Assembly (NCBI RefSeq): GCF_019636075.1
Contig: NZ_JAHBYG010000016.1
Span: forward strand, 1-64,000
Length of the DNA stretch: 64,000 bases
From: Ferrovibrio sp.
Lineage (GTDB): Bacteria; Pseudomonadota; Alphaproteobacteria; Ferrovibrionales; Ferrovibrionaceae
Direction: 5' to 3'
Under the pieces are notes generated by a model. The model had not been told where the DNA came from and made no database searches. It worked only from the letters and a program-made list of their open reading frames with translations. The first letter of the stretch is position 1. The number at the start of each line of letters is the position of its first letter. Of this stretch, positions 47,081-55,866 are shown piece by piece. Both the position numbers and the translations under genes were made by a program.

Positions 47081-47853
47081 ACGCGACCATCGTCATACAG
47101 GGCGTGGATGTGTTCCATGGCCAGGGAGCACAGCGCTTCCATGCCGTGAAGCAGGCTTCTCTTTCGATTGCACCGCGCGAAACATTTGGTCTGGTGGGCG
47201 GCTCTGGCTCCGGCAAATCCAGCCTGCTGCGCGTGCTGGCCGGCCTGTCGCCAAACTGGAGCGGCAGCATCACCATGGCCGGCGAGGCGATGCCCCCTGG
47301 CCAGCGGCCGCCGCGCGCATTCCATCGCCATGTGCAGATGGTGTTCCAGGATCCCTATGCCTCGCTCAATCCGCGCCACACGGTGGATCGCATCCTTTCC
47401 GAGGGCTTGGCTCTGCATGGATTCCGGGATGCCGAACAGCGTATCCGCGATGTGCTGGATCAGGTCGGCCTCGGCCCGCGTTTCCGCTTCCGCTATCCCC
47501 ACGAACTATCCGGCGGCCAGCGCCAGCGCGTGGCGATTGCCCGCGCCATCTCGCTAGAACCCCAGATTCTGCTGCTGGATGAGCCGACCAGTGCGTTGGA
47601 TGCATCGGTGCAGGCGGAAATCCTCAACCTGCTGATGACGATCCGCCAGCAACGCCCGGTCACTTGCGTTTTCGTCAGCCACGATCTTGCCGTGATCGCA
47701 CATATCTGCGACCGCGTTGCGGTGATGCAGCATGGCAGTATTGTGGAACACCTTACCGCCGATGAACTGATTTCCCGGCAGGTGAGCCACCCCTATACCC
47801 GCCAATTGCTGGCCGCATCGGAAGGCCTTTCCGGCATCGACCCAGCGGCCTGA
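47077..47853 (+). CDS. Dipeptide-type ABC transporter ATP-binding protein (DppF type), second system
   Basis: A 258-residue ATPase. It has Walker A GGSGSGKSS, signature LSGGQRQR and Walker B LLLDEPTSALD. Like its partner it lacks the Cys tail. It is the final gene of the second Dpp operon, and no terminator is visible after it. Confidence 0.9.
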   Translation: MNATIVIQGVDVFHGQGAQRFHAVKQASLSIAPRETFGLVGGSGSGKSSLLRVLAGLSPNWSGSITMAGEAMPPGQRPPRAFHRHVQMVFQDPYASLNPRHTVDRILSEGLALHGFRDAEQRIRDVLDQVGLGPRFRFRYPHELSGGQRQRVAIARAISLEPQILLLDEPTSALDASVQAEILNLLMTIRQQRPVTCVFVSHDLAVIAHICDRVAVMQHGSIVEHLTADELISRQVSHPYTRQLLAASEGLSGIDPAA

Positions 47854-48194
47854 TGGCGCGCCGGCGCTGACGGTTCAGCCCAAAGCCTCGACAGAAGAGG
47901 GGGGGGGTGAGTGGATCAAAGCCCTGGTCACCGATCATGTGATGCGGTCCGGTTCGGCTGAGCAACCAAAGGTTGTTCTGCGTGCCGCGAGTTGACTGTC
48001 TTTGCCGCTGGGGCCTGATATCGCGCGTGCCGCGTGCCGGCTCTGGCACAGACCGTGCCGGGCAACCTCTCCCAGCCTGCTGACGTGGGGGCTGGCCCCT
48101 GCGCTTCGTTTGACAAGCAACAGACACTGCAGCTAAATGCAAACAATTCGCAATAGCAGGCTGGCCTATCGGGGGACAGCGCGACGGAACGGGT
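47854..48194 (+). other. Intergenic region before the iron-uptake module
   Basis: 341 bp without a supported gene. It contains a nine-G homopolymer (47899-47907), which is a possible slippage or assembly-risk site, and a small hairpin CAACC AAA GGTTG (47963-47975). Near its end is a Fur-like box. Long minus-strand frames here are shadows. Confidence 0.5.
48138..48152. promoter_or_regulatory. Candidate Fur box upstream of the ECF sigma gene
   Basis: TGCAAACAATTCGCA has TGC...GCA outer arms and an A+T core, like alphaproteobacterial Fur/Mur sites. It lies 42 bp before the fecI-like start. A Fur site here fits the iron function of the downstream genes. The assignment is from recalled consensus. 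Confidence 0.5.
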
Positions 48195-48725
48195 ATGCGA
48201 GCCACCGATCACGACATCCTTGGCCTGTTTGTTTCGCACCAGCGCGAGTTGATCGGCTATGCGCGTGCCATCGTCGGCGACCAGGGTCTGGCCGAGGATA
48301 TCGTGCAGGACGCCTATATCCGTATAGACCGCGTCGGCAGAGGCGTGGCCGGTGGCGCAGACCGTCTGGATGGCCCTGTCGCCTATTTGTTCCGCATTGT
48401 GCGTAATCTTGCGATCGACCATCGCCGGCGGCTGGGCCGCGAAAACGCGCATATCGTCTCCGATGCGCTGGCCGATACCGCGGCCATTGCCGAGGAGCGT
48501 CCCGGTCCTGAAGCCACCGCCATTGCCCGTAACGAACTGCGCCTGCTGACGGATGCGCTGGCGGAATTGCCGGAACGCTCGAGGATCGCGCTGGAGATGT
48601 ACCGCTTCGGAGGCTGTCGCTTCAGCGATATTGCCGAGCATCTCGACGTATCGGTCGGCACGGCGCACAAGCTTGTGGTTGAGGCTCTGCGGCATTGCCG
48701 GCAGCGCGTCTACACTGGACGGTAA
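48195..48725 (+). CDS. ECF RNA polymerase sigma factor, FecI type
   Basis: A 176-residue sigma factor. Region 2 (VGDQGLAEDIVQDAYIRID) and region 4 (LPERSRIALEMYRFGGCRFSDIA) are clear, with the FecI-group lengths. It would be controlled by the FecR-like anti-sigma/sensor protein encoded next and would transcribe the TonB-receptor operon when the outer-membrane signal arrives. The sequence from here to 53.5 kb appears to favour C-ending codons more strongly than the genes before it. Confidence 0.92.
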   Translation: MRATDHDILGLFVSHQRELIGYARAIVGDQGLAEDIVQDAYIRIDRVGRGVAGGADRLDGPVAYLFRIVRNLAIDHRRRLGRENAHIVSDALADTAAIAEERPGPEATAIARNELRLLTDALAELPERSRIALEMYRFGGCRFSDIAEHLDVSVGTAHKLVVEALRHCRQRVYTGR

Positions 48726-48815
48726 GCCCATGATCAAGGCCCGGGCCGCCAACCCAATTGCATCTGCCCCATTTTCAGGTCTATGTCTTAAGATCGTTCG
48801 AGGACCAGCCCGCTC

Positions 48816-49787
48816 GTGACCTACAGGACCATACCCAATTCCGCCCCCAATTCTGCCGATGAATGGATTGTCGCCCTGAACGACAATCCGGCGGACGGCA
48901 GATTGCGCCAACAGCACAGCCAGTGGCTGGAACAGAGCGACAGAAACCGCCGCGACTGGAACGAGAGTCTGCATGTCTGGCAGATGCTGGATCGCACCGT
49001 GCCGGCGCATGTCGAGGCCTGGGGGCGTCAGCTTGGCAAGGCCTGCGGCGACACTGTCGTGCCGCTGCCGCAGCGCCGAGGTCGCGTTGCGCTTGCAGCC
49101 GCAGCTGCAATTGCCGCAGTGCTTGCCGTCGCAGTCCTGCCGCACACAATCCGCCGGCTCGGGGCCGACGTGGCGACGGCCAGTGGCGAAATCCGTACCC
49201 TCGATCTGCCGGATGGCAGCCGGTTACAGCTGGCACCGCAAAGTACTGTCGCTTTCAGTTTTGATGCCGATCGTCGGCAGGTCGAACTGCTGCGCGGGGA
49301 AGCCTGGTTCGATGTCGTGCCCATGACCGGGCAGACCTTCCGCGTGGTCGCCGGCGATGTGAAGGTGAGCGTGCTCGGTACCGGTTTCGAGGTTCGCCGC
49401 GATGGCCGGGATGTCAGTGTGGCCGTCGATCATGGCCGCGTGCAGGTTGATTTCGCGGCGATGTCGCAGGTTCTTGGCGCCGGCGAAGTGCTGCATCTCG
49501 GAGACGGCCGCCAGCTGCAGGTCGAGAAGGTCAGTCCCGAATTGATCGCCAGCTGGCGCAGCGGCCAGCTGGTGGCCAAGAACCAGACCATCCGCGAAGC
49601 AGCCGCCGCGCTGAATCGCTATTTCGACGGCTGGATTATCGTCGCCGACGACAATCTGGGCCGGCAGCCGCTGACCGGCGTCTATGCGCTGTCCAACCCC
49701 AGGGCTTCGCTCGCGGCTATTGCCCGGGTACAGGGGGCGACGGTGCACGAGATTTCGCCCTGGTTGCTGGTGATTTCCAGCAACTGA
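48816..49787 (+). CDS. FecR-family sigma-factor regulator (inner membrane)
   Basis: A 323-residue protein. It has the N-terminal DUF4880-type helix region (ADEWIVALNDNPADG...QWLEQSDRNRRDWNE) and one transmembrane helix near residue 100 (VALAAAAAIAAVLAVAVL). A periplasmic FecR domain follows (IRTLDLPDGSRLQLAPQS...DRRQVELLRGEAWF). It relays the receptor signal to the FecI-like sigma factor. The start is GTG at 48816 with GAGGA upstream. Confidence 0.9.
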   Translation: MTYRTIPNSAPNSADEWIVALNDNPADGRLRQQHSQWLEQSDRNRRDWNESLHVWQMLDRTVPAHVEAWGRQLGKACGDTVVPLPQRRGRVALAAAAAIAAVLAVAVLPHTIRRLGADVATASGEIRTLDLPDGSRLQLAPQSTVAFSFDADRRQVELLRGEAWFDVVPMTGQTFRVVAGDVKVSVLGTGFEVRRDGRDVSVAVDHGRVQVDFAAMSQVLGAGEVLHLGDGRQLQVEKVSPELIASWRSGQLVAKNQTIREAAAALNRYFDGWIIVADDNLGRQPLTGVYALSNPRASLAAIARVQGATVHEISPWLLVISSN

Positions 49788-49930
49788 CCCTCCTGGGGCA
49801 GTTTTTTCTGCCTGGCGCGATTTTTTTCTGAACGGCCGAGCTCCGCCATCGTCAATCCATTGGGAATCTGCGCATCAGTCGCATGTGCAGTAGGCCCGTT
49901 GGCGTAGTAGTAAAGTGGAGAAATCGGAAG

Positions 49931-52198
49931 ATGTTGGGGGAAGTTCTGCCGCAGGCGCGTGCCCGGTCGGCCACAGTGTTGCGTTGCGTGTTGTTCGCCA
50001 CGACGGTTCTGGCCCTGCCTGTGGCAGCCAGTCTCGCCCGCGCCCAGACGCAGGCGCCGTCTCCGGTGCCACAGGCCGGTCCGGCCCAGCATAATTTCGA
50101 CATTGCTGCGTTGCCGTTGTCGGATGCGCTGGCGCTGTTCGGCCGGCAGGCCAATGTGCAGATTCTGGCCCATGGCGATCTGGTGAGCGGCCTGCGCTCG
50201 AGCCCGGTGAAGGGTTCGATGCCGACCGAGGTGGCGCTGCGCCAGCTGCTGGCCGGAACCGGCCTGCTGTATCGCATCGGCGCGGACGGCGCTATCACGC
50301 TGCAGGCCGGCGGTGCGACCACGTCTTCTGTCACCATGCTGAGTCACATCACCGTTGAAGGCCGCATGACCGATGACCGTTTCGGCGCTGCGGATCGTGC
50401 CTCGTCGCTGACGGTCACGCAGACCGATCTGGAGCGCCGAGCGCCGACCAATATCCGCGAGGTGTTTGCGGGCGAGGCGGGTGTCTCGGTCGGCGGCGGT
50501 ATTCCGCTCAGCCAGAAGGTCTATGTGCATGGCGTCGAGGAAACCAATCTCGCCGTCAGCATCGATGGCGCGCGCCAGAACAACAAGATATTCCATCACA
50601 GCGGCACGAATCTGATGGATCCTAGCCTGCTGAAGGCGGCGCGCATCGATCCCGGTGTGGCGCCGGCCGATGCCGGTCCGGCCGCGCTGGGTGGCGCCAT
50701 CGTTTACGAAACCGTCGATGTTGCCGACGTGCTGGCCCCCGGCCGCAATTTCGGCGGCTTCGCCACGCTCAGCTACGAAAGCAATGGCGGTACCGTGACC
50801 AACGGCAACTCGGCCTATGGCAAGATCGGTGGCGCCGAGGTGCTGGGCTTTTTCAAATGGACCAAGGGCGACGACTACGACGCCGGCAACGGCGCCCAGA
50901 CCATCGGCACCGGCGCCGACATGCGCTCGGGCCTGTTCAAGACCGCACTGGAATCCGACCGGCACCGACTGGAACTTTCGGCAGAGCAGGTGAGGGACCG
51001 CGCGGCACGTCCATATCGTGGCAACATAGGATCCCTGACCAATCGACCAGCGGAGCGTGAGCGTACATACGATCTGCAGCGCCGGAATTTCGTACTGAAT
51101 TATTCCATGCCAGACGCGACCGGTCTGTGGGATCCGAAGATCGTGCTGGCGTATAGCGCGTCCGAGCTGCGGCTCGGCGTGCCGTCTGGCAGCATCGGCG
51201 AGACCGGCGGCATCTCCGGAAAATTCGAGAATGATTTCAACTTCGACAGCCGGAATACTCTGACTGCGGGTGTCGATTTTTATGACGACGAAGCATCCTA
51301 CCACGATGCAACAACCAGAGAGATCGCCGAGACGGCGTCGAATACCGGCGTCTACGCACAGGCCCGCATTCAGCCGCACGACCTGCTGCGGCTGTCGTTC
51401 GGCGGTCGCGGCGACCGTCAGGAATTCAAAGGGGTCAGCGGATACTCGCAAACCGAAACCGGCTTGAGCGGCAATGTCTCAGCCGCGTCGGATGTGACCG
51501 ATAATCTGACGCTCAAGGCCGGCTATTCGAATATCTGGGGTGGCGTGGCGCTGGCGGAGAACTTCATCTTTAACCGGAACTGGAATTACAGAACGGGCAT
51601 TAGCCCGGTCCATTCGGAGAACTACACCACTGGCTTCGATGCCCATGTCGGCGGTTTCACGTTCAATGCGGGCTTGTTCCGCAACAACTTCGAGAACTTC
51701 CGCGATGCCAGCTTCAACGGCGGTCCGGCGATCATGCTGAATTTCGAGACCCGCGGTTACGATCTCGGTGGCGGCTATAACTGGGGAAACGGCTTCGTCC
51801 GCGCCACCTACACGAATGCGCTGCTCAAACTGAATGGCGCCCTTACGGAGTCTGATGCCAGCCAGTATCTCGGCACGCCGATCGGCCGCATCATTTCGTT
51901 GGAAGCGTCGCATCGCTTCGAGGATCTGGGTGTCCGGGTCGGCGGCACGATCGACAAGACCCTCAAGAATGCCAAAGTGGCATCCAACACCGGTCCCTTG
52001 CCGGGCTATACGGTCGTCAGCCTTTACACGGAATACCAGCCAGCCCAGGCCGAATTCCTCACCCTGCGGCTGGAGGTCAACAATCTATTCGACGAAATCT
52101 ATGCCGACCGTGCCACCTATGGTCAGGAATTCACCAATGTGCGTCCGCTTTATGAGCCGGGCAGGTCGGTGATGCTGATGGCCAAAGCCAAGTTCTGA
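49931..52198 (+). CDS. TonB-dependent outer-membrane receptor with N-terminal signalling (STN) domain
   Basis: A 755-residue outer-membrane receptor. The signal peptide (LFATTVLALPVAASLARA) is followed by an STN domain (FDIAALPLSDALALFGRQAN...). A plug (NIREVFAGEAGVSVGGGIPL...) and a 22-strand barrel complete the protein, which ends in an aromatic-rich last strand with C-terminal Phe. The STN domain makes it a transducer that talks to the FecR/FecI pair. The ligand is likely a ferric chelate or heme; the plug resembles heme/hemoglobin-type receptors. I use the ATG at 49931; an upstream in-frame ATG at 49883 has no ribosome site. Confidence 0.9.
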   Translation: MLGEVLPQARARSATVLRCVLFATTVLALPVAASLARAQTQAPSPVPQAGPAQHNFDIAALPLSDALALFGRQANVQILAHGDLVSGLRSSPVKGSMPTEVALRQLLAGTGLLYRIGADGAITLQAGGATTSSVTMLSHITVEGRMTDDRFGAADRASSLTVTQTDLERRAPTNIREVFAGEAGVSVGGGIPLSQKVYVHGVEETNLAVSIDGARQNNKIFHHSGTNLMDPSLLKAARIDPGVAPADAGPAALGGAIVYETVDVADVLAPGRNFGGFATLSYESNGGTVTNGNSAYGKIGGAEVLGFFKWTKGDDYDAGNGAQTIGTGADMRSGLFKTALESDRHRLELSAEQVRDRAARPYRGNIGSLTNRPAERERTYDLQRRNFVLNYSMPDATGLWDPKIVLAYSASELRLGVPSGSIGETGGISGKFENDFNFDSRNTLTAGVDFYDDEASYHDATTREIAETASNTGVYAQARIQPHDLLRLSFGGRGDRQEFKGVSGYSQTETGLSGNVSAASDVTDNLTLKAGYSNIWGGVALAENFIFNRNWNYRTGISPVHSENYTTGFDAHVGGFTFNAGLFRNNFENFRDASFNGGPAIMLNFETRGYDLGGGYNWGNGFVRATYTNALLKLNGALTESDASQYLGTPIGRIISLEASHRFEDLGVRVGGTIDKTLKNAKVASNTGPLPGYTVVSLYTEYQPAQAEFLTLRLEVNNLFDEIYADRATYGQEFTNVRPLYEPGRSVMLMAKAKF

Positions 52199-52221
52199 GG
52201 CGAGCGGTCTTTCATATTTGA

Positions 52222-52249
52222 TCCCCGGGCCGCCGCCGCGACCCGGGGA
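52222..52249 (+). terminator. Stable hairpin between receptor and PepSY gene
   Basis: An 8-bp stem, TCCCCGGG (52222-52229) with CCCGGGGA (52242-52249), is followed by TTCCGTTTTC. The T-run is weak, so it may only attenuate read-through into the PepSY gene, which starts 21 bp later. Confidence 0.45.
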
Positions 52250-52269
52250 ATTCCGTTTTCGGGGATTCG

Positions 52270-53550
52270 ATGCGCGCGATATTCACCATTATCCATCGCT
52301 GGTTCGGCCTGGTGATTGCCGCCTTTGTTTTCGTTACCGGTATCACCGGCGCGATCATCGCCTGGGATCATGAACTAGATGCTCTACTCAACCCGCATCT
52401 GATGCGGGTGAGCAGCCGTGGTCCGGCGCTGCCGGCCGTCGAACTGGTGCGTCAGGTGGAGGCACGCGACCCGCATATCCGCATCACGTATCTCCCTTTG
52501 CTGGTCGAACCTGGCAAGCCGCTGGCTCTGTTCGGGGTGCCGCGCACCGATCCAGAGACGAAGCGGCCATATGTGCTGAACTACAACCAGATTTTCCTGG
52601 ATCCAGTGACCGGTGCTGAACTCGGTCGGCGCGAATGGGGGCGGATGTGGCCGGTCAGCAGCGAGAACCTGATCCCATTTCTCTACAAGCTGCATTACAC
52701 ACTGCATATTCCGAAAATCTGGGGCACCGACAAATGGGGCGTATGGCTATTGGGCGCCATCGCCATCATCTGGGCGTTCGACTGTTTCGTCGGTTTTTAC
52801 CTGACACTGCCGTTGCGGCGGCAGGCGCGCGCCGCGCGTACCGCCAGCGTGCAGCGGCAGCTCGATAAGAGCTGGTGGACGCGCTGGAAACCGGCCTGGA
52901 TGGTAAAATGGTCCGGCAGCGCCTATCGCATCAATTTCGATATTCATCGCGCTTTCAGTCTTTGGACGTGGCTGTTGCTGTTCATGCTGGCCTTCACCAG
53001 CATCTACCTGAACCTGTACAGCGAGATTTTCCGCCCTGTTCTCTCGGCCGTGTCACGGCTGACGCCGACGCCATTCGATACACGCAAGCCGTTTCCCGCC
53101 ACGGCACAGATCGAACCGGTGCTGGATTACCAGCAGATCAAGGGGCTGGCTGAGGCGGAAGCAGCGCGGCGCGGCTGGAACACTCCGGTCGGCGCGATTT
53201 CCTATGCACCGCGGTTTGGCTTTTACAGTCCACGCTTTTACGAGGCCGGCGACGATCATAGCAATGCCGGCGTTGGACCGGCGCGGATTTACATCGACGG
53301 CATGACTGGCGAGGTGCTCGGCGCCCGTATTCCATGGCAAGGCACCGCAGCCGATATCTTCATGCAGGCGCAGTTCCCGCTGCATTCGGGGCGTATCCTC
53401 GGTCTGCCGGGGCGCATCCTCATCTCGATCATGGGGATCGTCTGTGCGGTACTGTCGGTTACCGGTGTGGTGATCTGGTATCGCAAGCGGGTAAGCCGAC
53501 AGCGGAAGGCCGTATTGGCAGGCAGATTGGCCAAGCAGCCGGCTGAATGA
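52270..53550 (+). CDS. PepSY-associated transmembrane protein (PiuB-like)
   Basis: A 426-residue inner-membrane protein with four hydrophobic helices. The first pair starts IIHRWFGLVIAAFVFVTGITG; another is WLLLFMLAFTSIYLNLY; the last is ISIMGIVCAVLSVTGVVIWY. Large periplasmic PepSY-like loops lie between. Such proteins cluster with TonB receptors and are linked to ferric-siderophore or iron reduction. It follows the receptor on the same strand. Confidence 0.9.
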   Translation: MRAIFTIIHRWFGLVIAAFVFVTGITGAIIAWDHELDALLNPHLMRVSSRGPALPAVELVRQVEARDPHIRITYLPLLVEPGKPLALFGVPRTDPETKRPYVLNYNQIFLDPVTGAELGRREWGRMWPVSSENLIPFLYKLHYTLHIPKIWGTDKWGVWLLGAIAIIWAFDCFVGFYLTLPLRRQARAARTASVQRQLDKSWWTRWKPAWMVKWSGSAYRINFDIHRAFSLWTWLLLFMLAFTSIYLNLYSEIFRPVLSAVSRLTPTPFDTRKPFPATAQIEPVLDYQQIKGLAEAEAARRGWNTPVGAISYAPRFGFYSPRFYEAGDDHSNAGVGPARIYIDGMTGEVLGARIPWQGTAADIFMQAQFPLHSGRILGLPGRILISIMGIVCAVLSVTGVVIWYRKRVSRQRKAVLAGRLAKQPAE

Positions 53551-53558
53551 TTGGGCCA

Positions 53559-53594
53559 GCTTTACCTAACCTGACTGCTTTACCTGACCTGACT
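53559..53594. repeat. Tandem 18-bp repeat, two copies
   Basis: GCTTTACCTAACCTGACT (53559-53576) is followed directly by GCTTTACCTGACCTGACT (53577-53594), with one mismatch. A second short repeat, GCGTAAG-GCT-GCGTAAG, lies about 60 bp on. The 310-bp gap 53551-53860 between the PepSY and TetR genes contains these repeats, the tRNA-like 12-mer at 53618, and no supported gene. Confidence 0.8.
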
Positions 53595-53617
53595 GCGCGC
53601 CGAAGGCTATGAAATTT

Positions 53618-53629
53618 TGGCGGAGAGGG
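53618..53629 (+). repeat. Candidate att site: 12-bp copy of the tRNA-Ser 3' end
   Basis: TGGCGGAGAGGG is identical to the plus-strand sequence at 59490-59501, which is the 3' end (including CCA) of the tRNA-Ser gene, in the same orientation. The following bases also look similar (AGGATGCTTC here, TGGGATTCGA there). Nothing else explains a tRNA 3' fragment here. Confidence 0.55.
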
Positions 53630-53860
53630 AGGATGCTTCCGCCATACTTGCGCGTAAGGCTGCGTAAGATCGCGTCGGCAATATTCTTTGAAAAGCAAAT
53701 AGTTAGATACGAGCTGTGTTTACCTAATTATTCCAATGAGGTACAAAGCGGCCACGGATTTGTGGGTAGAGTTGTGGGTACCAGCGACGACGCTTGGGGA
53801 TGCAAAAGCTTGCCAACCAGGTATGAAGCGCATCGTTGCCTGCGCATTGATGTCCCTCGT

Positions 53861-54550
53861 TCAGGCCGGCTTCTTAAGATACGTCGCGAGAATTTCTCGG
53901 GCCATGGAGTAATGCTCATTCTGCCAAGGCTTCGACAGGACGCGCTTGTCAAAGATCGCGGCCAGGGTATAACCGTTCGATTTATGGAAATATGCTAACG
54001 CGACCATGGTGACATACAGGTGCAGGGGGGGGATGCCTGCGCGGATGGTGCCCTGTGCCTGCCCTCGTTTCAGCAGGGTGCCGATCTGATCCAGCACGGG
54101 CGAGGCGACAGTCGGCGTTGCAATGGATTCCTTGAGAAATTTGGCTTCCTCGAGATTTTCAGCAGAGAGCAGGCGAATGAGTTCCGGATGCCTGGAAAAG
54201 TGCTCGAAGGTGAAGTTGAACATGCTGATCAGGCCTTCGAGCGGTTCGCTGGTCGTCACATCCAGCTTAAGCTCTTCAGTGCGCAACTGGCCGAGAACGT
54301 GCTCAAGAACGGCAACATATAATCCAGCCTTGTCGTCGTAGTAATGGTAGATCATACGCGCATTGACGCCTGCCATCTCGCAGATCACATCAATTCTCGC
54401 GCCGGCAAAGCCGTTCTGGGCAAATTGGTCGATGGCGGCGCGCAGGATCTTTTCCTTGGTCTCGGCCACATTGGCCGCGCGTGGACCGACGGGTGCCCCG
54501 ATAGGTTTCTTTTTCGCTCGCACGATTTCCTCGCTTCGCCGTAGGCTCAT
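53861..54550 (-). CDS. TetR-family transcriptional regulator
   Basis: A 229-residue repressor. The N-terminal helix-turn-helix spans about residues 25-75 (ILRAAIDQFAQNGFAGARIDVICEMAG...). A larger ligand domain follows, with the PolyR/AcrR-like pattern PLEGLISMFNF. I start it at ATG 54550; an in-frame TTG at 54565 adds 5 residues. It is divergent from the formamidase gene and probably represses the island operon. Confidence 0.9.
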   Translation of the reverse strand: MSLRRSEEIVRAKKKPIGAPVGPRAANVAETKEKILRAAIDQFAQNGFAGARIDVICEMAGVNARMIYHYYDDKAGLYVAVLEHVLGQLRTEELKLDVTTSEPLEGLISMFNFTFEHFSRHPELIRLLSAENLEEAKFLKESIATPTVASPVLDQIGTLLKRGQAQGTIRAGIPPLHLYVTMVALAYFHKSNGYTLAAIFDKRVLSKPWQNEHYSMAREILATYLKKPA

Positions 54551-54612
54551 GATTAACGAGATCAACTGGAGCGGACAAGTCTGTCTTTGTAAAAGTCATG
54601 GGATGCACAAAT

Positions 54613-54633
54613 AATAAGCATATAATTACTATT
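54613..54633. promoter_or_regulatory. A+T-rich element in the tetR/formamidase gap
   Basis: AATAAGCATATAATTACTAT and its last T form an element with AATA/TATT ends and a partly symmetric core. Its reverse complement shares AATAGTAA with the region at about 55821, upstream of the SBP gene, where TAGTA-N10-TACTA is found. Both could be bound by the divergently encoded TetR. The match is short. Confidence 0.3.
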
Positions 54634-54678
54634 GTGATCTGGCAGGTTTCTGTCAGGATTGCCTGGACAGGAGTGCTC

Positions 54679-55620
54679 ATGCAGCATCATCGGCTGATTG
54701 CGGAACCTGAGACTGTGCATTGGGGGTGGTTTGAGGCCGCCTTACCGCCTGTCCTGACGATTGAGAGCGGTGACCGGGTGACGGTCGAGACGGTCTCCGG
54801 CGGTCCGGGCAATCTGCCGGGCGAAGACTTTTACGTTCCCCCGGAACTCTATCGTATCCACGAGAAATGCCAGCGCCGGCTGCCGGGCCATATCCTGACC
54901 GGTCCGATCCGCATACGCGGGGCTGAACCTGGCGACGTGCTGGAAATCCGTATTCTGGACATCAGCCTCCGGCAGGACTGGGGATATACCTTCATCCGCC
55001 CGCTGGCCGGCGCCCTGCCGAATGATTTCGACACCGGCGAGCAGATGATCGTCGCGTTGGATCGTGACAGGAATATGGCCCGTCTCCCCTGGGGGACGGA
55101 GTTGCCGCTGCGCCCGTTCTTCGGCGTCATGGGCGTTGCGCCGCCGCCGGCCTGGGGCAGCATTTCATCGATCCAGCCGCGCGCGCATGGCGGAAATCTC
55201 GACAATAAAGAGCTGATTCCCGGCGCGACGCTTTACCTGCCGGTTCTTACGGAGGGCGGGCATTTGTCGCTGGGCGACGGGCATGGTGTCCAGGGCGATG
55301 GTGAAGTCTGCACCACCGCCATAGAAACGGCGCTGGAAGGCACGATCGAGGTGATTCTGCGCAAGGATCTGAACTTCACCTATCCGCATGCAGAAACGCC
55401 GACGCATTACGTAACAATGGGTATGGACCCGGACCTCGATGATGCCGCGAGCCATGCCTTGCGTCGCATGATGGAACTGGTGACGACCAATTCAAACCTG
55501 TCGCGGCACCAAGCCTTCATGCTGATGAGCCTGAGTGCGGATGTTCGTGTCACCCAGCTGGTGAACGAGCATAAGGGCATCCATGTAATGCTCCCGAAAA
55601 GCGTGTTGTCGCAGCCATAA
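54679..55620 (+). CDS. Acetamidase/formamidase family protein
   Basis: A 313-residue enzyme of the FmdA/AmdA family, which hydrolyses formamide, acetamide or related short amides to ammonia and the acid. Family features include PGHILTGPIRIRGAEPGD near residue 75, RPFFGVMGVAP and the conserved GDGHGVQGDGE, where acidic and His residues bind metal. The ATG at 54679 has AGGAG 6 nt upstream. It is the first gene divergent from tetR. Confidence 0.92.
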   Translation: MQHHRLIAEPETVHWGWFEAALPPVLTIESGDRVTVETVSGGPGNLPGEDFYVPPELYRIHEKCQRRLPGHILTGPIRIRGAEPGDVLEIRILDISLRQDWGYTFIRPLAGALPNDFDTGEQMIVALDRDRNMARLPWGTELPLRPFFGVMGVAPPPAWGSISSIQPRAHGGNLDNKELIPGATLYLPVLTEGGHLSLGDGHGVQGDGEVCTTAIETALEGTIEVILRKDLNFTYPHAETPTHYVTMGMDPDLDDAASHALRRMMELVTTNSNLSRHQAFMLMSLSADVRVTQLVNEHKGIHVMLPKSVLSQP

Positions 55621-55866
55621 CTTGCCATCAGGTGCGGTGGCCCACTCTCTGCGACGAGAGAGGGGCTATCGTTGTGCGGAACCGGTGCAGGCGAAGCACG
55701 CATATCCTCAATCGATGCTCACTATTTAATCTGACATCCAAATTTTCAGCGCGACCGGTTTCGCCTTCGCAGGTCAAACCATTGAAATTTCGTGTGAGCA
55801 GAAATGGCACGACAATTGCTTTTGAAATAATAGTAAGTGAATATATACTAATAGGAGAGTAATGCC

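Noticed and set aside
47899-47907. Nine-G homopolymer as a phase-variable switch
   Set aside because: It lies outside any coding frame and has no clear promoter around it; it is noted only as a possible length-uncertain site.
47854-48137. Possible cobalamin-riboswitch-like G+C-rich stretch
   Set aside because: I looked for the B12-box and core pairings on both strands and could not find them.
47928-49145. Long minus-strand frame (about 405 codons) over the sigma/FecR genes
   Set aside because: It is antisense to two clear genes, has no protein-family features and reflects G+C-rich codon bias.
49682-51451. Long minus-strand frame (about 589 codons) antisense to the TonB receptor
   Set aside because: Shadow of the receptor gene; no ribosome site or domain.
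55645-55660. CTCTC/GAGAG hairpin after the formamidase gene as a terminator
   Set aside because: No T-run follows and the operon seems to continue, so a terminator call is not supported.
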